A DNA stretch of 64,000 nt from Microvirga sp. BSC39 (GTDB lineage: Bacteria > Pseudomonadota > Alphaproteobacteria > Rhizobiales > Beijerinckiaceae), in NCBI RefSeq assembly GCF_000739015.1, contig NZ_JPUG01000060.1:62001-126000 (forward strand), read 5' to 3'. Positions within the stretch are counted from its first letter, which is position 1, and each line of letters begins with the position of its first letter. Below the pieces are notes generated by a model. That model did no database searches, had not been told where the DNA came from, and was given only the letters and a program-made list of their open reading frames with translations. The position numbers were made by a program, and so were the translations under genes. Of this stretch, positions 52,104-60,878 are shown one piece after another.

Positions 52104-52985
52104 TCACGCCTGCTGACGTCCTCCCGTCAGCCGCAGCGATCCGCCAGCGCCGGTGACCCTCGGCTGGTCAAGGTTGAGGTTCCCGAGCTTCCAGGACTGG
52201 AGGACCACAGTGGTGCTCCCAACAGCCTTTGGCTTGACGCCCCCCTCAGTCACACGCTCGATGGTTAGGGTCTTCCCGCTCCAGTCCAGCAGGAGACGGT
52301 CGTCTGGACCGAATCCGGCTTGGTGCCACAGATCCCGCGGCAGGCGAATGGACGTGTAGAACCGGTCCGAACGCTTGGCATCGGGGATCGACTTCACCAC
52401 AATGGCCGCGGAGCTGGTCTGACGAACTTGAGTCTCGGTTTTTGTCGAACGCTGGCCCGTCCTCGAGCTCTCTTTTGCTCTGGAGGCCTTCCGAGGTTCT
52501 GGCTCTGAGCCGGGTTCAGGATCCTGCTGCTCGACAGGTTCTGCCTCGCGCGTGAGCGGCTCTTTGGTCTTGGACGGCTCTGGCTCAGGAGGGGAGGCGC
52601 TCGGGATAGACTGGATTGCGCTTACAACCTCCCGCAGGCCGCCGGCAATCTCGTCAGCCGATTGAACTATCAGGGGTGCAATCCGCGCGATAGCCTCGAT
52701 CTGCTGGCCGCCGAGAGCCACCAGTTTGACCATCTGCTCCGCCATGAGCTCCATGGTCGAGCGAAGGTCCTTCAGTTCTGCGGCCATTCCCGTCAGAGCC
52801 TGTTCCACCTCGCGTGACAGGGCAGGGGCTGATGCGGTCTGCGGGAGCGCCTCCGGAGCAAAGGGGCGAGGGGACTGCACGGGCTTGGGACGGAAGACCT
52901 CCGCAGCGAGCGCTTCAGGCTTGCCCAGGTGGCGGGCCAGGATATCAGCCGTATCCCAAGACCGCTTGTCCGCTGGGGCGCTCAC
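52104..52985 (-). CDS. conserved hypothetical protein with coiled coil and SpoVT/AbrB-like tail
   Basis: 293 aa. N-terminal DTADILARHLGKPEALAAEV, then a coil (EQALTGMAAELKDLRSTMEL through QIEAIARIAPLI, about 60-120), a Glu/Pro/Ser-rich linker, and a C-terminal domain RFYTSIRLPRDLWHQAGFGP, DDRLLLDWSGKTLTIERV (about 210-250). The last resembles a swapped-hairpin AbrB-type beta fold. It overlaps the upstream gene (52982-53287) by 4 bases, so the two are co-translated. GTG 52985 start. Confidence 0.7.
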   Translation of the reverse strand: MSAPADKRSWDTADILARHLGKPEALAAEVFRPKPVQSPRPFAPEALPQTASAPALSREVEQALTGMAAELKDLRSTMELMAEQMVKLVALGGQQIEAIARIAPLIVQSADEIAGGLREVVSAIQSIPSASPPEPEPSKTKEPLTREAEPVEQQDPEPGSEPEPRKASRAKESSRTGQRSTKTETQVRQTSSAAIVVKSIPDAKRSDRFYTSIRLPRDLWHQAGFGPDDRLLLDWSGKTLTIERVTEGGVKPKAVGSTTVVLQSWKLGNLNLDQPRVTGAGGSLRLTGGRQQA

Positions 52986-53287
52986 GCCACCTGAAGGCTT
53001 GGCCGCCTCTGGCGACCTTTGGGGCCTGCGTCATTGGACAGCTGAGGCTGCTGAGCCTCTCGGGGTTTTGCCAGGCAAGCCGAACACAGATCATAGGCCC
53101 GGTCGCGGCCGAGAAGCCAGCCGCGCTCCTTGAAGTAACCTTTGACGAGCTCATCACCGGCAGGCCTGCCGGCCTCGTAAGTGTCTGTTTTGGGGCACCC
53201 GGAACACCGGGCGGTGAAACGGTACTTGGAAGGGGCACCCCCGGTACGGGTAATTTGCGGCTCGAACTGACGTGCGATGCCGGGCAT
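52982..53287 (-). CDS. conserved hypothetical zinc-finger-like protein
   Basis: 101 aa. ATG 53287 follows AGGAT at 9 bases. Two Cys pairs: YRFTARCSGCPKTDTYEAGR (C-x2-C) and RAYDLCSACLAKPREAQQ (C-x2-C), spaced 40 residues apart, enough for one Zn site. The middle EELVKGYFKERGWLLG-like stretch (DELVKGYFKERGWLLGRD) is helical. Basic tail. First gene of a two-gene operon with the coiled-coil protein. Confidence 0.7.
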   Translation of the reverse strand: MPGIARQFEPQITRTGGAPSKYRFTARCSGCPKTDTYEAGRPAGDELVKGYFKERGWLLGRDRAYDLCSACLAKPREAQQPQLSNDAGPKGRQRRPSLQVA

Positions 53288-53538
53288 TGCAATAATCCTG
53301 ATCGTTGGAAGGCGGTCTTTGGGGCGGGAAAGACACACTGTCTCCGCCTCTCGACCTGGAATGAAGTTGTAAGGATGGGCAGTGGATTACCACCGAATCT
53401 GCCAAATTCCAATCAGTTGGGCCTAGCCGGCCACGCCGGAGCGGTTGCCATTCGCGATAGAAGTGACAGTTCAGGATGCCTGCGCTGGGATCGTCAGCAT
53501 TATATATCAAGGTATCGGCGGAAGCGACGGAGGCGGAC

Positions 53539-53904
53539 ATGAGCGAGACATTCCAGGGGAGGACTATTACTGGCCGAGGCGACGCTGAGAGTGTCGCCAT
53601 CCAAGTGCTGAACTTTATTGTCGCAGACGTCGATCGGATCATCCAGTTTCTGAATGTCACCGGTCTCCAGCCCGAGACCATCCGCACATCGGCGACATCA
53701 TCGCATTTCCTGCTGGGTGTCCTCGAGTATGTGGCGAAGGACGATGAACTGCTGAAGGCGATCGATGAGGAGCTGAAAATCCGGCCAGCCGCCATCCTGG
53801 CAGCTATCGTGCATCTGTCGCCGGAACCCGAGATGAAGCCGCTCGATAAGGATAAGAAGGTCGACGCAGCCCCTCAACTGCCGAGGCGTAACCTGTTCCA
53901 CTAG
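53539..53904 (+). CDS. DUF3572-family protein
   Basis: 121 aa. ATG 53539 follows GGAGG; the longer frame from 53476 is rejected. AESVAIQVLNFIVADVDRII, QFLNVTGLQPETIRTSATSS, HFLLGVLEYVAKDDELLKAI. The AExxAxxxLxFLAxDxxRLxxFLxxTGLxPxxxR pattern is that of DUF3572, an all-helical family found in alphaproteobacteria, of unknown function. Extra C-terminal tail of about 25 residues. Confidence 0.78.
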   Translation: MSETFQGRTITGRGDAESVAIQVLNFIVADVDRIIQFLNVTGLQPETIRTSATSSHFLLGVLEYVAKDDELLKAIDEELKIRPAAILAAIVHLSPEPEMKPLDKDKKVDAAPQLPRRNLFH

Positions 53905-53911
53905 AGGGGAA

Positions 53912-53952
53912 AGGCCTCCTCACCCGCCGTTGCCAAGTTGATGAGGAGGCCT
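53912..53952 (+). terminator. hairpin after the DUF3572 gene
   Basis: AGGCCTCCTCA (53912-53922) pairs with TGAGGAGGCCT (53942-53952), a perfect 11-bp stem with a 19-nt loop, 8 bases after the stop. No T-run follows. Confidence 0.55.
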
Positions 53953-54040
53953 CCCGCTCCGGAAAGCCAGGATTGGAGTGCCGGCTCCCATTCGGGGTAA
54001 TGCTCAAACCCAATGACGGTTACGTCCCAAAGCAAGAAAA

Positions 54041-54063
54041 AGCCTCGGCTCGCGGCCGAGGCT
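54041..54063 (-). terminator. rho-independent terminator of the lipoprotein gene
   Basis: Minus strand: AGCCTCGGC, loop CGCGA, GCCGAGGCT, followed by TTTTTC. Perfect 9-bp stem, 24 bases past the stop of the gene at 54087-54545. Confidence 0.85.
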
Positions 54064-54086
54064 CCCTTCGTCGCGCAACCTGAAAG

Positions 54087-54545
54087 TCAGGATGTCGGTG
54101 GAGCGACTTCTTTGACTGGTCCACGTTGAGTTGCAGGCTTGCGGCTCCTATACCGCGAAGAAACGGCAAGTGGGGCGAGACTGACGGTGACTGGATTGGG
54201 ATAGTGCTCCAAGGTCGAACCTGTCGCAGCGTCAACGCCCATTCCTATGATGCCACCGACGAGAATGTTGCCTGCAAAGCCTGCCGCTCCACCACCCGCA
54301 ACCCGCGTCTGGACCGCCACGTCTTGGCTCGCGTAACCCTCTTTGGAAAAGGTTGCGACAAACTCCGACTTCCGGTCGACTTGAAGAGTGCAGGGCGTCG
54401 TCGGGCAGGTCAGGCCCGTTGACGTCCGCATGGCGGCCGGCGGCTCGGAGTCGAATGTAATTTGTTCAGTTGTGCCACGGGTAACTGTTGCGCAAGCGCC
54501 CAACGACAGGGTGCCCGCGATCAGTGCAAGGAGAGAAATGCGCAT
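54087..54545 (-). CDS. outer-membrane-type lipoprotein, PEGA-like
   Basis: 152 aa. Lipobox LSLGAC at about 13-18 after a signal sequence. The mature part TRGTTEQITFDSEPPAAMRT, CPTTPCTLQVDRKSEFVATF, SKEGYASQDVAVQTRV resembles PEGA-like surface domains with one disulfide (CPTTPC). A Gly-rich hydrophobic segment (AGFAGNILVGGIIGMGVDAA) follows. Ends in basic residues. Function unknown; a terminator closes the gene. Confidence 0.8.
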   Translation of the reverse strand: MRISLLALIAGTLSLGACATVTRGTTEQITFDSEPPAAMRTSTGLTCPTTPCTLQVDRKSEFVATFSKEGYASQDVAVQTRVAGGGAAGFAGNILVGGIIGMGVDAATGSTLEHYPNPVTVSLAPLAVSSRYRSRKPATQRGPVKEVAPPTS

Positions 54546-54905
54546 AATGCCCCAAAAGTTGGCTCTTGGTTAGAATAAGACGTTGTTCAAGAGCTCACAT
54601 TCAACGCTAAAGCGGAGGGTGTTCGCCGGACAACAACATTCCTAAGGGAGGTGATGTCTTGCAGGGAAACTGTGCTTTCAAGGTTACACGCAGCTGAACC
54701 CTTGCAGCATATCCACGCACACAGGAAGCGGTAGTGGCATCCTGTCCTGAGCTTCCCCGTTCAGCACGAGCAGGACGATTCATCTGGCCGCCTGCTTAAC
54801 CAAGATCCTAATGCTTCTCCAACCAACATTCAGAGTTCTGTTAAGCTCCGCCGAGATGGTTAAGCTTTTCCGGATGATGATATTCCGTTCGGAATGGGGG
54901 CATGA

Positions 54906-56504
54906 ATGGTATCAGCGTTTAATGCGAAACTGGCGGTCTACGGTCAGTGGACCTACCGTGTGGCGTGGGCGCTTGAGATCGTTGCCGCCTCAATCGGATT
55001 AGCGACAGGTCTTGCGCTCGGTTATCAGGCTTATAGTGCCAGCGTCGGTACCGAGTTGTCCGTCAGTGGCTTGGATCTGGCCCTAGCCAGCGCCCCGTTC
55101 TTCATGGTCGCTTTGGCTGAGTTGACCAAGATTCCAATCGCGACGCTACTGTTTTCCGTTAGGTGGATCTGGAAGCCGGTTCTTGCGATCGCCCTCTGCC
55201 TTCTGGCACTTATCACCTTCGAGACGGTGTTCCTTGGGTTAGAGCGGGCCTCTACCCAACGGCAGATTCAATACGAGGAAATTCAGGCTCGGAAGAATAC
55301 AGCGCAAATCGATCTGCAGAACACCGAAAAATCACTGATCAACCTCGCGGCTGCAAGCCATGTCGCCGACGTTAAGGCAGAGGTCGATAAGCTGAATGAG
55401 ATGGAGGCTTCTGAAGTCCAGCGGAAACAGGGAGAGATCCAGCAAATTCAAAGCCAGATTGAAAACCTGAAGATGCAGAACCCTCAGTACGCATCGCTCG
55501 CCCGACAGATTGCGGCGAAGGACATGGAGTTCAAGCAGCTCATCGAGCGACGGGACAATGAAATCCGCATCCAGCTCGAGCCGTTTGAGCGGCAGAGAGA
55601 TAGTTTTACAAAGCGCATCGAAGCAGCCCGCGAGAAGGGTGATTTGGCGACGGTCCGCCGGTTGGAGGACGAGCTGGCACGGCTGAGAAATCCTCTCCCG
55701 GCCATCCGCGAACGTTTTGGTTTGGAAGAGCAAAGGCTCCAGAGCGACCTACGTGGCCTGCGGGATCAGCAGGTTGCCTTGGAGAACAGCGAGACTGATG
55801 CTGAAAAACAAGCCCGTAGTCGCCTCGTCGAGCGCCAGAACGTGCTCGAACAGGAGGTACGGGGCCTCCAGACAACGTGGCAAGACCGTCGCAACCTAAC
55901 CCTCTCCCAGTTGCAGGATGCCCAGCAGAAAGCAGCCCAAAACACCGCTGAGGCTGACCGTCTTCGGACGAGGGTCTCCCAGCTGCAGAATGAACTCACC
56001 GTTCTTGAAAAGGAGCGCGTCGTTACTTCCCGTAACGATCAGATCCGGCGCCTGGCAGGGAGGTTCTATGGCAAGAATCCAGAGGCTGTGAGTGTGGAGG
56101 AGGCCGGCTTCATCTCCGTCGTCTGGTTTGGGTCGCTCGGTGCTCTGGCGGCCTTTGCGGGACCTCTGACGGCCATCGTGGCTCTCGGCCTGCAGCGCTC
56201 GGCAGAAGTCCGGGAGACGCGGGGAACCCGAACCCTCTCCGACTATCTGCGCCGGTGGCTCATCCGGTGGCGTTTCAAGCGCACCCGGAAGGTTCAAGTA
56301 CCGGTTGAGGTTCCGGTCGAGAAGGAAGTGGAGAAGCGCGTCGAGGTTCCTGTCGAGAAGATCATCAAGGAGGTTCTCTACGTTCCGATCCTGACCGACG
56401 ATCCGGAGGCCGTTCGCAGGTCTCTTCAGCAGGACTTGCCAGCTGAAATCGCAGACCTTGTTCGGGTAAAGTTTAAGGGCACCCCCAATGCAAGTGCGGC
56501 ATGA
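54906..56504 (+). CDS. polytopic membrane protein with long coiled coil
   Basis: 532 aa. Three N-terminal TM segments (about 20-42, 58-78, 88-110: WALEIVAASIGLATGLALGY, ASAPFFMVALAELTKIPIAT, WKPVLAIALCLLALITFETV). A Gln/Glu/Arg-rich coiled coil of about 250 residues (about 115-370) follows, then one TM (SVVWFGSLGALAAFAGPLTA, about 400) and a Val/Pro/Glu-rich repeat tail (VPVEVPVEKEVEKRVEVPVE, about 460-480). No family recognised. It overlaps the PAN-domain gene by 17 bases, so the two products probably interact. Confidence 0.78.
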   Translation: MVSAFNAKLAVYGQWTYRVAWALEIVAASIGLATGLALGYQAYSASVGTELSVSGLDLALASAPFFMVALAELTKIPIATLLFSVRWIWKPVLAIALCLLALITFETVFLGLERASTQRQIQYEEIQARKNTAQIDLQNTEKSLINLAAASHVADVKAEVDKLNEMEASEVQRKQGEIQQIQSQIENLKMQNPQYASLARQIAAKDMEFKQLIERRDNEIRIQLEPFERQRDSFTKRIEAAREKGDLATVRRLEDELARLRNPLPAIRERFGLEEQRLQSDLRGLRDQQVALENSETDAEKQARSRLVERQNVLEQEVRGLQTTWQDRRNLTLSQLQDAQQKAAQNTAEADRLRTRVSQLQNELTVLEKERVVTSRNDQIRRLAGRFYGKNPEAVSVEEAGFISVVWFGSLGALAAFAGPLTAIVALGLQRSAEVRETRGTRTLSDYLRRWLIRWRFKRTRKVQVPVEVPVEKEVEKRVEVPVEKIIKEVLYVPILTDDPEAVRRSLQQDLPAEIADLVRVKFKGTPNASAA

Positions 56505-57492
56505 CACTTCACTGCTCGAGAAAGCCATCGAGCAGGTTCTGCTCCGTGCTTCAATTCCGGCGCTGCAGGCCCAGGCGGAAGCGCTTGAGAGGACCAACAA
56601 GGCCGTTGCCATCCGGCGCATCGCGTCAGGGGCAGCTATAGCACTGGTCGCGATCGGCCTTGGCCTTGGAATCAAGTTTGCCCTCGACCGGAATTTGACT
56701 TTTGCGGGTCGTGAGCCTCAAATCCATGCTGAGGTTCGGCCTGATCCGACACCACAGCCGCCGAGCCCTTCTTTGCGTCCGGAAAACATCTCCGCGCCTA
56801 GACCGGACCAACCTCCGTCGCAACCCGAGATCGTAACGACAAACTTCACCAAGTTCGCCAATCGGCAGGTTGACCTTCTGGGCAGGAAATGGACTGTCAG
56901 TGCAGGTCATCACTTCGACAACGAAGCAGATCCATCCTGGAAGCACGCATGGTGCTACACGATGACAGAGGTCAACGGGGTCGAGGTGAAAGTCGAACTG
57001 GCAAACCGTGTGACGCCAGCCGCCAAACCGATCGCTCCGACCGCCAATCTGGCGACGATGCAGCATGCCGGGTTGGACATCAACGATGCCTTGAACCTTG
57101 CCTCTCAATGCCCCTGGGACGACAAAGAATTCAGTGTGGTAGACCTTCAGGTTCCGCCGAGCGCGAAAGGACCAAAGCCGCTCCCGCCTGTGTCACAGCC
57201 CCAATTGCCAGCTCCCACTGTACTGCAGACACAGCCGCAACAAGAATTTGTCGCAGCGGACGAATTCGACATCCCAGGTGGTGACTACCGAGTCGAGAAA
57301 GAAGTGCCATTGGAGCTTTGTACATCACTGTGCCGATCTGAGGCTCAATGCAGGGCGTACACCTACAATAAGACCGCCCGGTGGTGCTTCCTCAAGGATC
57401 GTGTAGGCGAAGCCCAGCGGTTTGTTGGCGCTTTCTCCGGCATGAAGAAGACTGCGCCGACCGCCGGTGTTACCAGCGGGGAGTGGCGCTAG
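56488..57492 (+). CDS. membrane protein with C-terminal PAN/Apple domain
   Basis: 334 aa. Signal-anchor TM at about 45-66 (ASGAAIALVAIGLGLGIKFA), a Pro-rich linker, a globular middle with three Cys (WCYTMTEVNGVEVKVELANR; ASQCPWDDKEF), then a PAN domain (about 250-320): FDIPGGDYRVEKEVPLELCT, SLCRSEAQCRAYTYNKTARW, CFLKD. Four Cys (C-x3-C-x5-C-x10-C spacing) fit PAN-4. The C-terminal domain is periplasmic and may bind protein or carbohydrate. It shares a 17-base overlap with the upstream membrane gene. Confidence 0.8.
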   Translation: MQVRHDTSLLEKAIEQVLLRASIPALQAQAEALERTNKAVAIRRIASGAAIALVAIGLGLGIKFALDRNLTFAGREPQIHAEVRPDPTPQPPSPSLRPENISAPRPDQPPSQPEIVTTNFTKFANRQVDLLGRKWTVSAGHHFDNEADPSWKHAWCYTMTEVNGVEVKVELANRVTPAAKPIAPTANLATMQHAGLDINDALNLASQCPWDDKEFSVVDLQVPPSAKGPKPLPPVSQPQLPAPTVLQTQPQQEFVAADEFDIPGGDYRVEKEVPLELCTSLCRSEAQCRAYTYNKTARWCFLKDRVGEAQRFVGAFSGMKKTAPTAGVTSGEWR

Positions 57493-57817
57493 GCCGGATC
57501 GGTGTTAATCGACAGACCTATGTGGTGCCGTGCGAAACTCTCTGGCGGCACTTTCGTCTGGTCAGGTGGTCAACAGGCTTAATGTGAATGTCCGCATGCT
57601 TGCCAGCTTCATGCGCTTTCAAACTGGAATCGACCCAGAAGCAGAAACGCCCCAGCCGGGGAGGGGGCGACCTCGGCTAGGGCGCTGTGGTGCCTGAGCG
57701 CACCACCTTGGGCAGATACGCAACGCGCCCAGATACTCACCGAGTGGACGGCCAAGGTTAATGTCTGGTTCCCACGGCTGAAGCTCTCCCCAAATGGCTC
57801 ACTTGGTCGACTGCTGT
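57493..57817. other. no recognisable gene (325 bp)
   Basis: Between the PAN-domain gene and the convergent lipoprotein gene. Only short frames; no strong terminator hairpin seen for either gene. Confidence 0.4.
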
Positions 57818-58189
57818 TCAATCGACGTATGGAACGTCCTCTGGTAGCGGCTCAACTGGACTGGGATAGCGGTTGTGGTGAGGCGCTCGGCGCTCCCAAG
57901 GCTCTGCGGTTTCTATCTCACCTGTAGAGCCGCAAACGCGATCCCGTCTAACAACCTCTTCTCCGAAGCTGTCGATGCGCCGTCTGACAACGGTTCGGCA
58001 CCTCTCGCTCTCGATACCACGGGACGGATCTGCGTAGAAGTTACGCTCATAGGTGCGCTCAGTCCCGCCATAGCGGTCATACTGATACTCGCTGTAGGAA
58101 ACATCGGTACCGGTCACGCACCCGCCGAGCAATGTTGCCACGGCGATCACAGTAGCAGCGGGGCTTACTCGTCTGGACCAGCTCAGCAT
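57818..58189 (-). CDS. lipoprotein of unknown function (123 aa)
   Basis: ATG 58189 follows GGGAGG; the longer frame to 58228 is rejected. Signal and lipobox TLLGGC (about 21-24). Mature part is Tyr/Arg-rich: VSYSEYQYDRYGGTERTYER, NFYADPSRGIESERC, RTVVRRRIDSFGEEVVRRDR, VCGSTGEIE. Two further Cys may form a disulfide. Repeated basic residues suggest cell-wall or polyanion contact. Confidence 0.75.
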   Translation of the reverse strand: MLSWSRRVSPAATVIAVATLLGGCVTGTDVSYSEYQYDRYGGTERTYERNFYADPSRGIESERCRTVVRRRIDSFGEEVVRRDRVCGSTGEIETAEPWERRAPHHNRYPSPVEPLPEDVPYVD

Positions 58190-58348
58190 AAGAGCCTCCC
58201 TGTGTTCGCTGGCGACGCCGGCAAGCATCGTCCAGCACTAACAAGGAGGGTCGGGCGACACCCGTGAACCGCATCTGAACGGCTCAGCTATCATTGCTGG
58301 TTCGGTAAACGAGCCTGTGGACGGGACCGCCTGCTTCAGGTGTCTTGC

Positions 58349-58726
58349 TCAGGCCTTAGCCGCTTCAATTGGCGTGGGGTCTGTGCCGGCTCCCGCCGCG
58401 GCCCTCACAGCTTCCCAGTTGGCCAGCCGATCCACCCGCTCATTCTCAGGGTGGCCGGCATGGCCCTTCACCCACTTCCAGGTGATCATCCGGCCAACCA
58501 TGGCAGCATCCATCTGCAGCCAGAGTTCCTGGTTCAGCACAGGTTTCCCATCTGCCTTACGCCAGCCTTTGGCTTTCCATCCCCGGAGCCATTGGGTCGC
58601 TCCTTTGATAACATACTGGCTGTCGCTATGTATCATGATGGGTAGACCCTGAGGTACAGCCTCAAGCGCCTTGATGGCTGCCGTTATTTCCATCGTGTTG
58701 TTAGTCGTGGAGCGGTCGCGTCCCAC
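58349..58726 (-). pseudogene. rnhA: ribonuclease HI lacking its N-terminal strand
   Basis: 125 aa of RNase HI sequence: STTNNTMEITAAIKALEAVP (metal Glu), IMIHSDSQYVIKGATQWLRG (Asp), WKAKGWRKADGKPVLNQELW and WKWVKGHAGHPENERVDRLA (last Asp). The N-terminal beta-strand with the first catalytic Asp (the usual F.DGA..GNPG block, about 40 residues) is missing. Upstream in frame, a stop lies before any such sequence. It is probably inactive. Start would be GTG 58726. Confidence 0.75.
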
Positions 58727-59040
58727 GATGACCTGCTCTTGGCCTGCAATAAAGCCGGTAGCATGGTGACGTTTTCACTGCGCCAACCCTGTTCTAGCGC
58801 TCAAGAGTGTTAGTCGGCTAAATAATTTCGCATAATAAGGCTTTTGACAAGAAGTTTGTTGTCGACCGCGAGATCACCCTACAGCCTAAGAGGTCTTCGG
58901 CTCTCGGAAGACCCAATGTTCCGCGTACGCCGACATCGTTGGGACCAAGGATGTTGGGGTCGAACAGCTTCGGGTATCTAAGCTTATATAGCGCCTTGCT
59001 CGCCCCATGCCGCCTTGGCGGGAACTGCAGCACGATTAGT
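58727..59040. other. no recognisable gene (about 310 bp)
   Basis: A 77-codon minus frame (58818-59051) lies after the HTH gene but has no recognisable pattern. The TTCGCATAAT / TTTGACA block at 58827-58848 matches one at 51211. Confidence 0.35.
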
Positions 59041-59277
59041 CTACAGCTCATAATTGCGCATCAGGTCCTCAGTTTCCTCCGCCAAGGCTTCGAGAGCGTT
59101 CTGCCGCTCATCCAGCGTTGCTTTCAGTGCCAAGACTGTCTGCATTGTCGTGCACCGTCGCGTGCCGATGTCTCGGTACGGTAAGTCACCAACGTCCATC
59201 CAGTGCATAACTAGCGATGGGGCAATCCGAAGGATCTCGGCCGCTTGGACTGGGGTTAGCTCCTGCTCGTCACTCAC
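59041..59277 (-). CDS. excisionase-type HTH protein (antitoxin-like)
   Basis: 78 aa. LTPVQAAEILRIAPSLVMHW then MDVGDLPYRDIGTRRCTTMQ, TVLALKATLDERQNALEALA. This is a MerR/Xis-like winged HTH of the type that forms the antitoxin partner of PIN-domain toxins (the ALKxxxDxRxxALxxLAxE tail). No PIN gene follows; the downstream frame does not look like one. So either an orphan regulator or a decayed TA pair. Confidence 0.7.
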   Translation of the reverse strand: MSDEQELTPVQAAEILRIAPSLVMHWMDVGDLPYRDIGTRRCTTMQTVLALKATLDERQNALEALAEETEDLMRNYEL

Positions 59278-59371
59278 TGACGCCTCCTGACACCTATCAC
59301 ATTTTTAACACGGAGTGCGGTTGACGACGAGGTCTCGGCCAGATCGAAACGCAAGAGGATCCAGCAAGCGG

Positions 59372-59590
59372 TCACCGCGTGAGAGCCTCAATCTCGCCAT
59401 CGGTAAGCCGGCGCTCATGGCCGTCCGGCATCATCACACACAAGCAGCCCGCATCGTCCGTGAAGTACACAGGAATACCTTTTCTGTGATGCTCCGCGAC
59501 AGCCTCGGCGATGGCCTCCCGGATTGCACACTTGAGCTGCTCGGACCATTCAGGTCCTCCGTACTCAAGATCCTGAGGCTCGGCGATCAT
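59372..59590 (-). CDS. small conserved hypothetical protein (72 aa)
   Basis: LKCAIREAIAEAVAEHHRKG then IPVYFTDDAGCLCVMMPDGH, ERRLTDGEIEAL. The AxxEHHRxGxPVYxxDxG motif recurs in small Rhizobiales plasmid proteins of unknown function (often as a gatekeeper of toxin-antitoxin or conjugation loci; that is only context). Acidic N-terminus. Monocistronic. Confidence 0.6.
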   Translation of the reverse strand: MIAEPQDLEYGGPEWSEQLKCAIREAIAEAVAEHHRKGIPVYFTDDAGCLCVMMPDGHERRLTDGEIEALTR

Positions 59591-60065
59591 CCCTTCTTCC
59601 TCGGTATCTGCCCAGACTTCACTAGACTTGCCCCAGCCACCGTTGGGATTCTATGGGTCTGTCGCTGCAATGGATCGTTTGAAGACGTATTTCAAGCCAT
59701 TTCGTTAACCAGCCGGGGAGGGCAGGGCTTTCCCGCAGCGGCCAAAAATTCTTTGAAAACAAGGACTTTAGCAGTTCGTCTGGCAACGAGAGGCCTGCAT
59801 AGGTGCCTGTGATCAGATCTCTGATGAAGCAGTTCACGATATAGCCGAGCAATATGACGTTTATCCAACCATCAGACCGTAGCCATTTCCTAAATATCTT
59901 CCCCTGGAGTAATTAAATCCAGTAAAATCGAAGGCTTATCCTGAGGGAAGCAAGCGTGGCTTTTGGGATAAGCGGGGCAGATTAGGGGGCAAGAGCTCGA
60001 TCTTTGACCCGGCTGGGATCGGTCTCCATTCTCCGTTTTGACGCTCGATTGGAACGGGTTTGACC
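59591..60065. other. no recognisable gene (about 475 bp)
   Basis: Divergent intergenic region between the 72-aa gene and the nucleotidyltransferase. Frames present are short or of non-coding composition. A palindromic run was not found. Confidence 0.4.
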
Positions 60066-60677
60066 ATGAGGCGACCCACACGCCGCGAGATTGCCGTGCA
60101 GAACTGCCAGATGCTGGACCGGCAGGCGCAGTTTCGCTTGGCAGCTGATGTAGTCACGGCAGCGCTCGCCGACGTGCCTGATGTCGAGGCGGTAACATTA
60201 ATCGGCTCGGCTGCCCGGCCGTTGTGGCGGGAGGTGCCGCGGTTTGAGCCGTTCCGACACTGGGGCATCCCAATTTGGCACGAATGCAAGGATGTCGATC
60301 TGGCGGTGTGGCTCGATCGCCTGAACCGGCTCCACACCCTCAACCGGGCTCGCAGCGTCGCCCTCCATCAGCTGTTCAAGGAACGGCAAATCGGGGTGGC
60401 TCACCATCAGGTCGAGATCTTCATTCTGCAAGGAGAGGCGAACGCCTATTGCGGCCGGCTCTGCCCCTTCTCGCAGTGCCCGAAGGGCAAGCGGGAATGC
60501 CTGGTCCCGGAATGCGGACGGGATCCGTTCCTGCAGCAGCACGCCGGCTTTACCTTCTGGCCGGACGCGCTGGCACCAGATAAAATCATGCTCCTTTTTG
60601 ATCGGCGACGCGGGATCCTGCGACGTGCCTCCGAGACACCGGCAGCGGGACAGGACGATCATGGCGCGACAGGGTGA
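60066..60677 (+). CDS. nucleotidyltransferase-fold protein
   Basis: 203 aa. The pol-beta/MNT-like core is VEAVTLIGSAARPLWREVPR (about 40-60, GS-A motif) and HECKDVDLAVWLDRLNRL (DxD, about 75-92). A Cys cluster (CGRLCPFSQCPKGKRECLVP, EC, about 135-160) could bind zinc. ATG 60066; TTG 60060 possible. It lies in the same direction as the SNF2 helicase 200 bases on. In Rhizobiales these two often co-occur with a SWIM-like partner. Confidence 0.75.
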   Translation: MRRPTRREIAVQNCQMLDRQAQFRLAADVVTAALADVPDVEAVTLIGSAARPLWREVPRFEPFRHWGIPIWHECKDVDLAVWLDRLNRLHTLNRARSVALHQLFKERQIGVAHHQVEIFILQGEANAYCGRLCPFSQCPKGKRECLVPECGRDPFLQQHAGFTFWPDALAPDKIMLLFDRRRGILRRASETPAAGQDDHGATG

Positions 60678-60878
60678 AGCCTCGTGCGACAGGCGGAGAG
60701 CATGAGCATATGTGGCGCATTCCTGTGAGCCATGGTGCCATGCCCTTCTCAGCGGCGCCAACTGCCCGTCAGGTTCTTGTGCTTCTTGTGAAGGGCCCTC
60801 AGCCGGGTTCACTGGCTCCTGTGGTTTTTGTAGAACGGACAGCGCGAATTGAATCGTTTCGGAGCTCGCTCAGCCATC

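Noticed and set aside
57640..57700. Terminator after the PAN-domain gene
   Set aside because: Only a 5-bp stem can form and no T-run follows.
58818..59051. PIN-domain toxin partner of the HTH gene
   Set aside because: The frame lacks the acidic PIN motifs and a credible start context.
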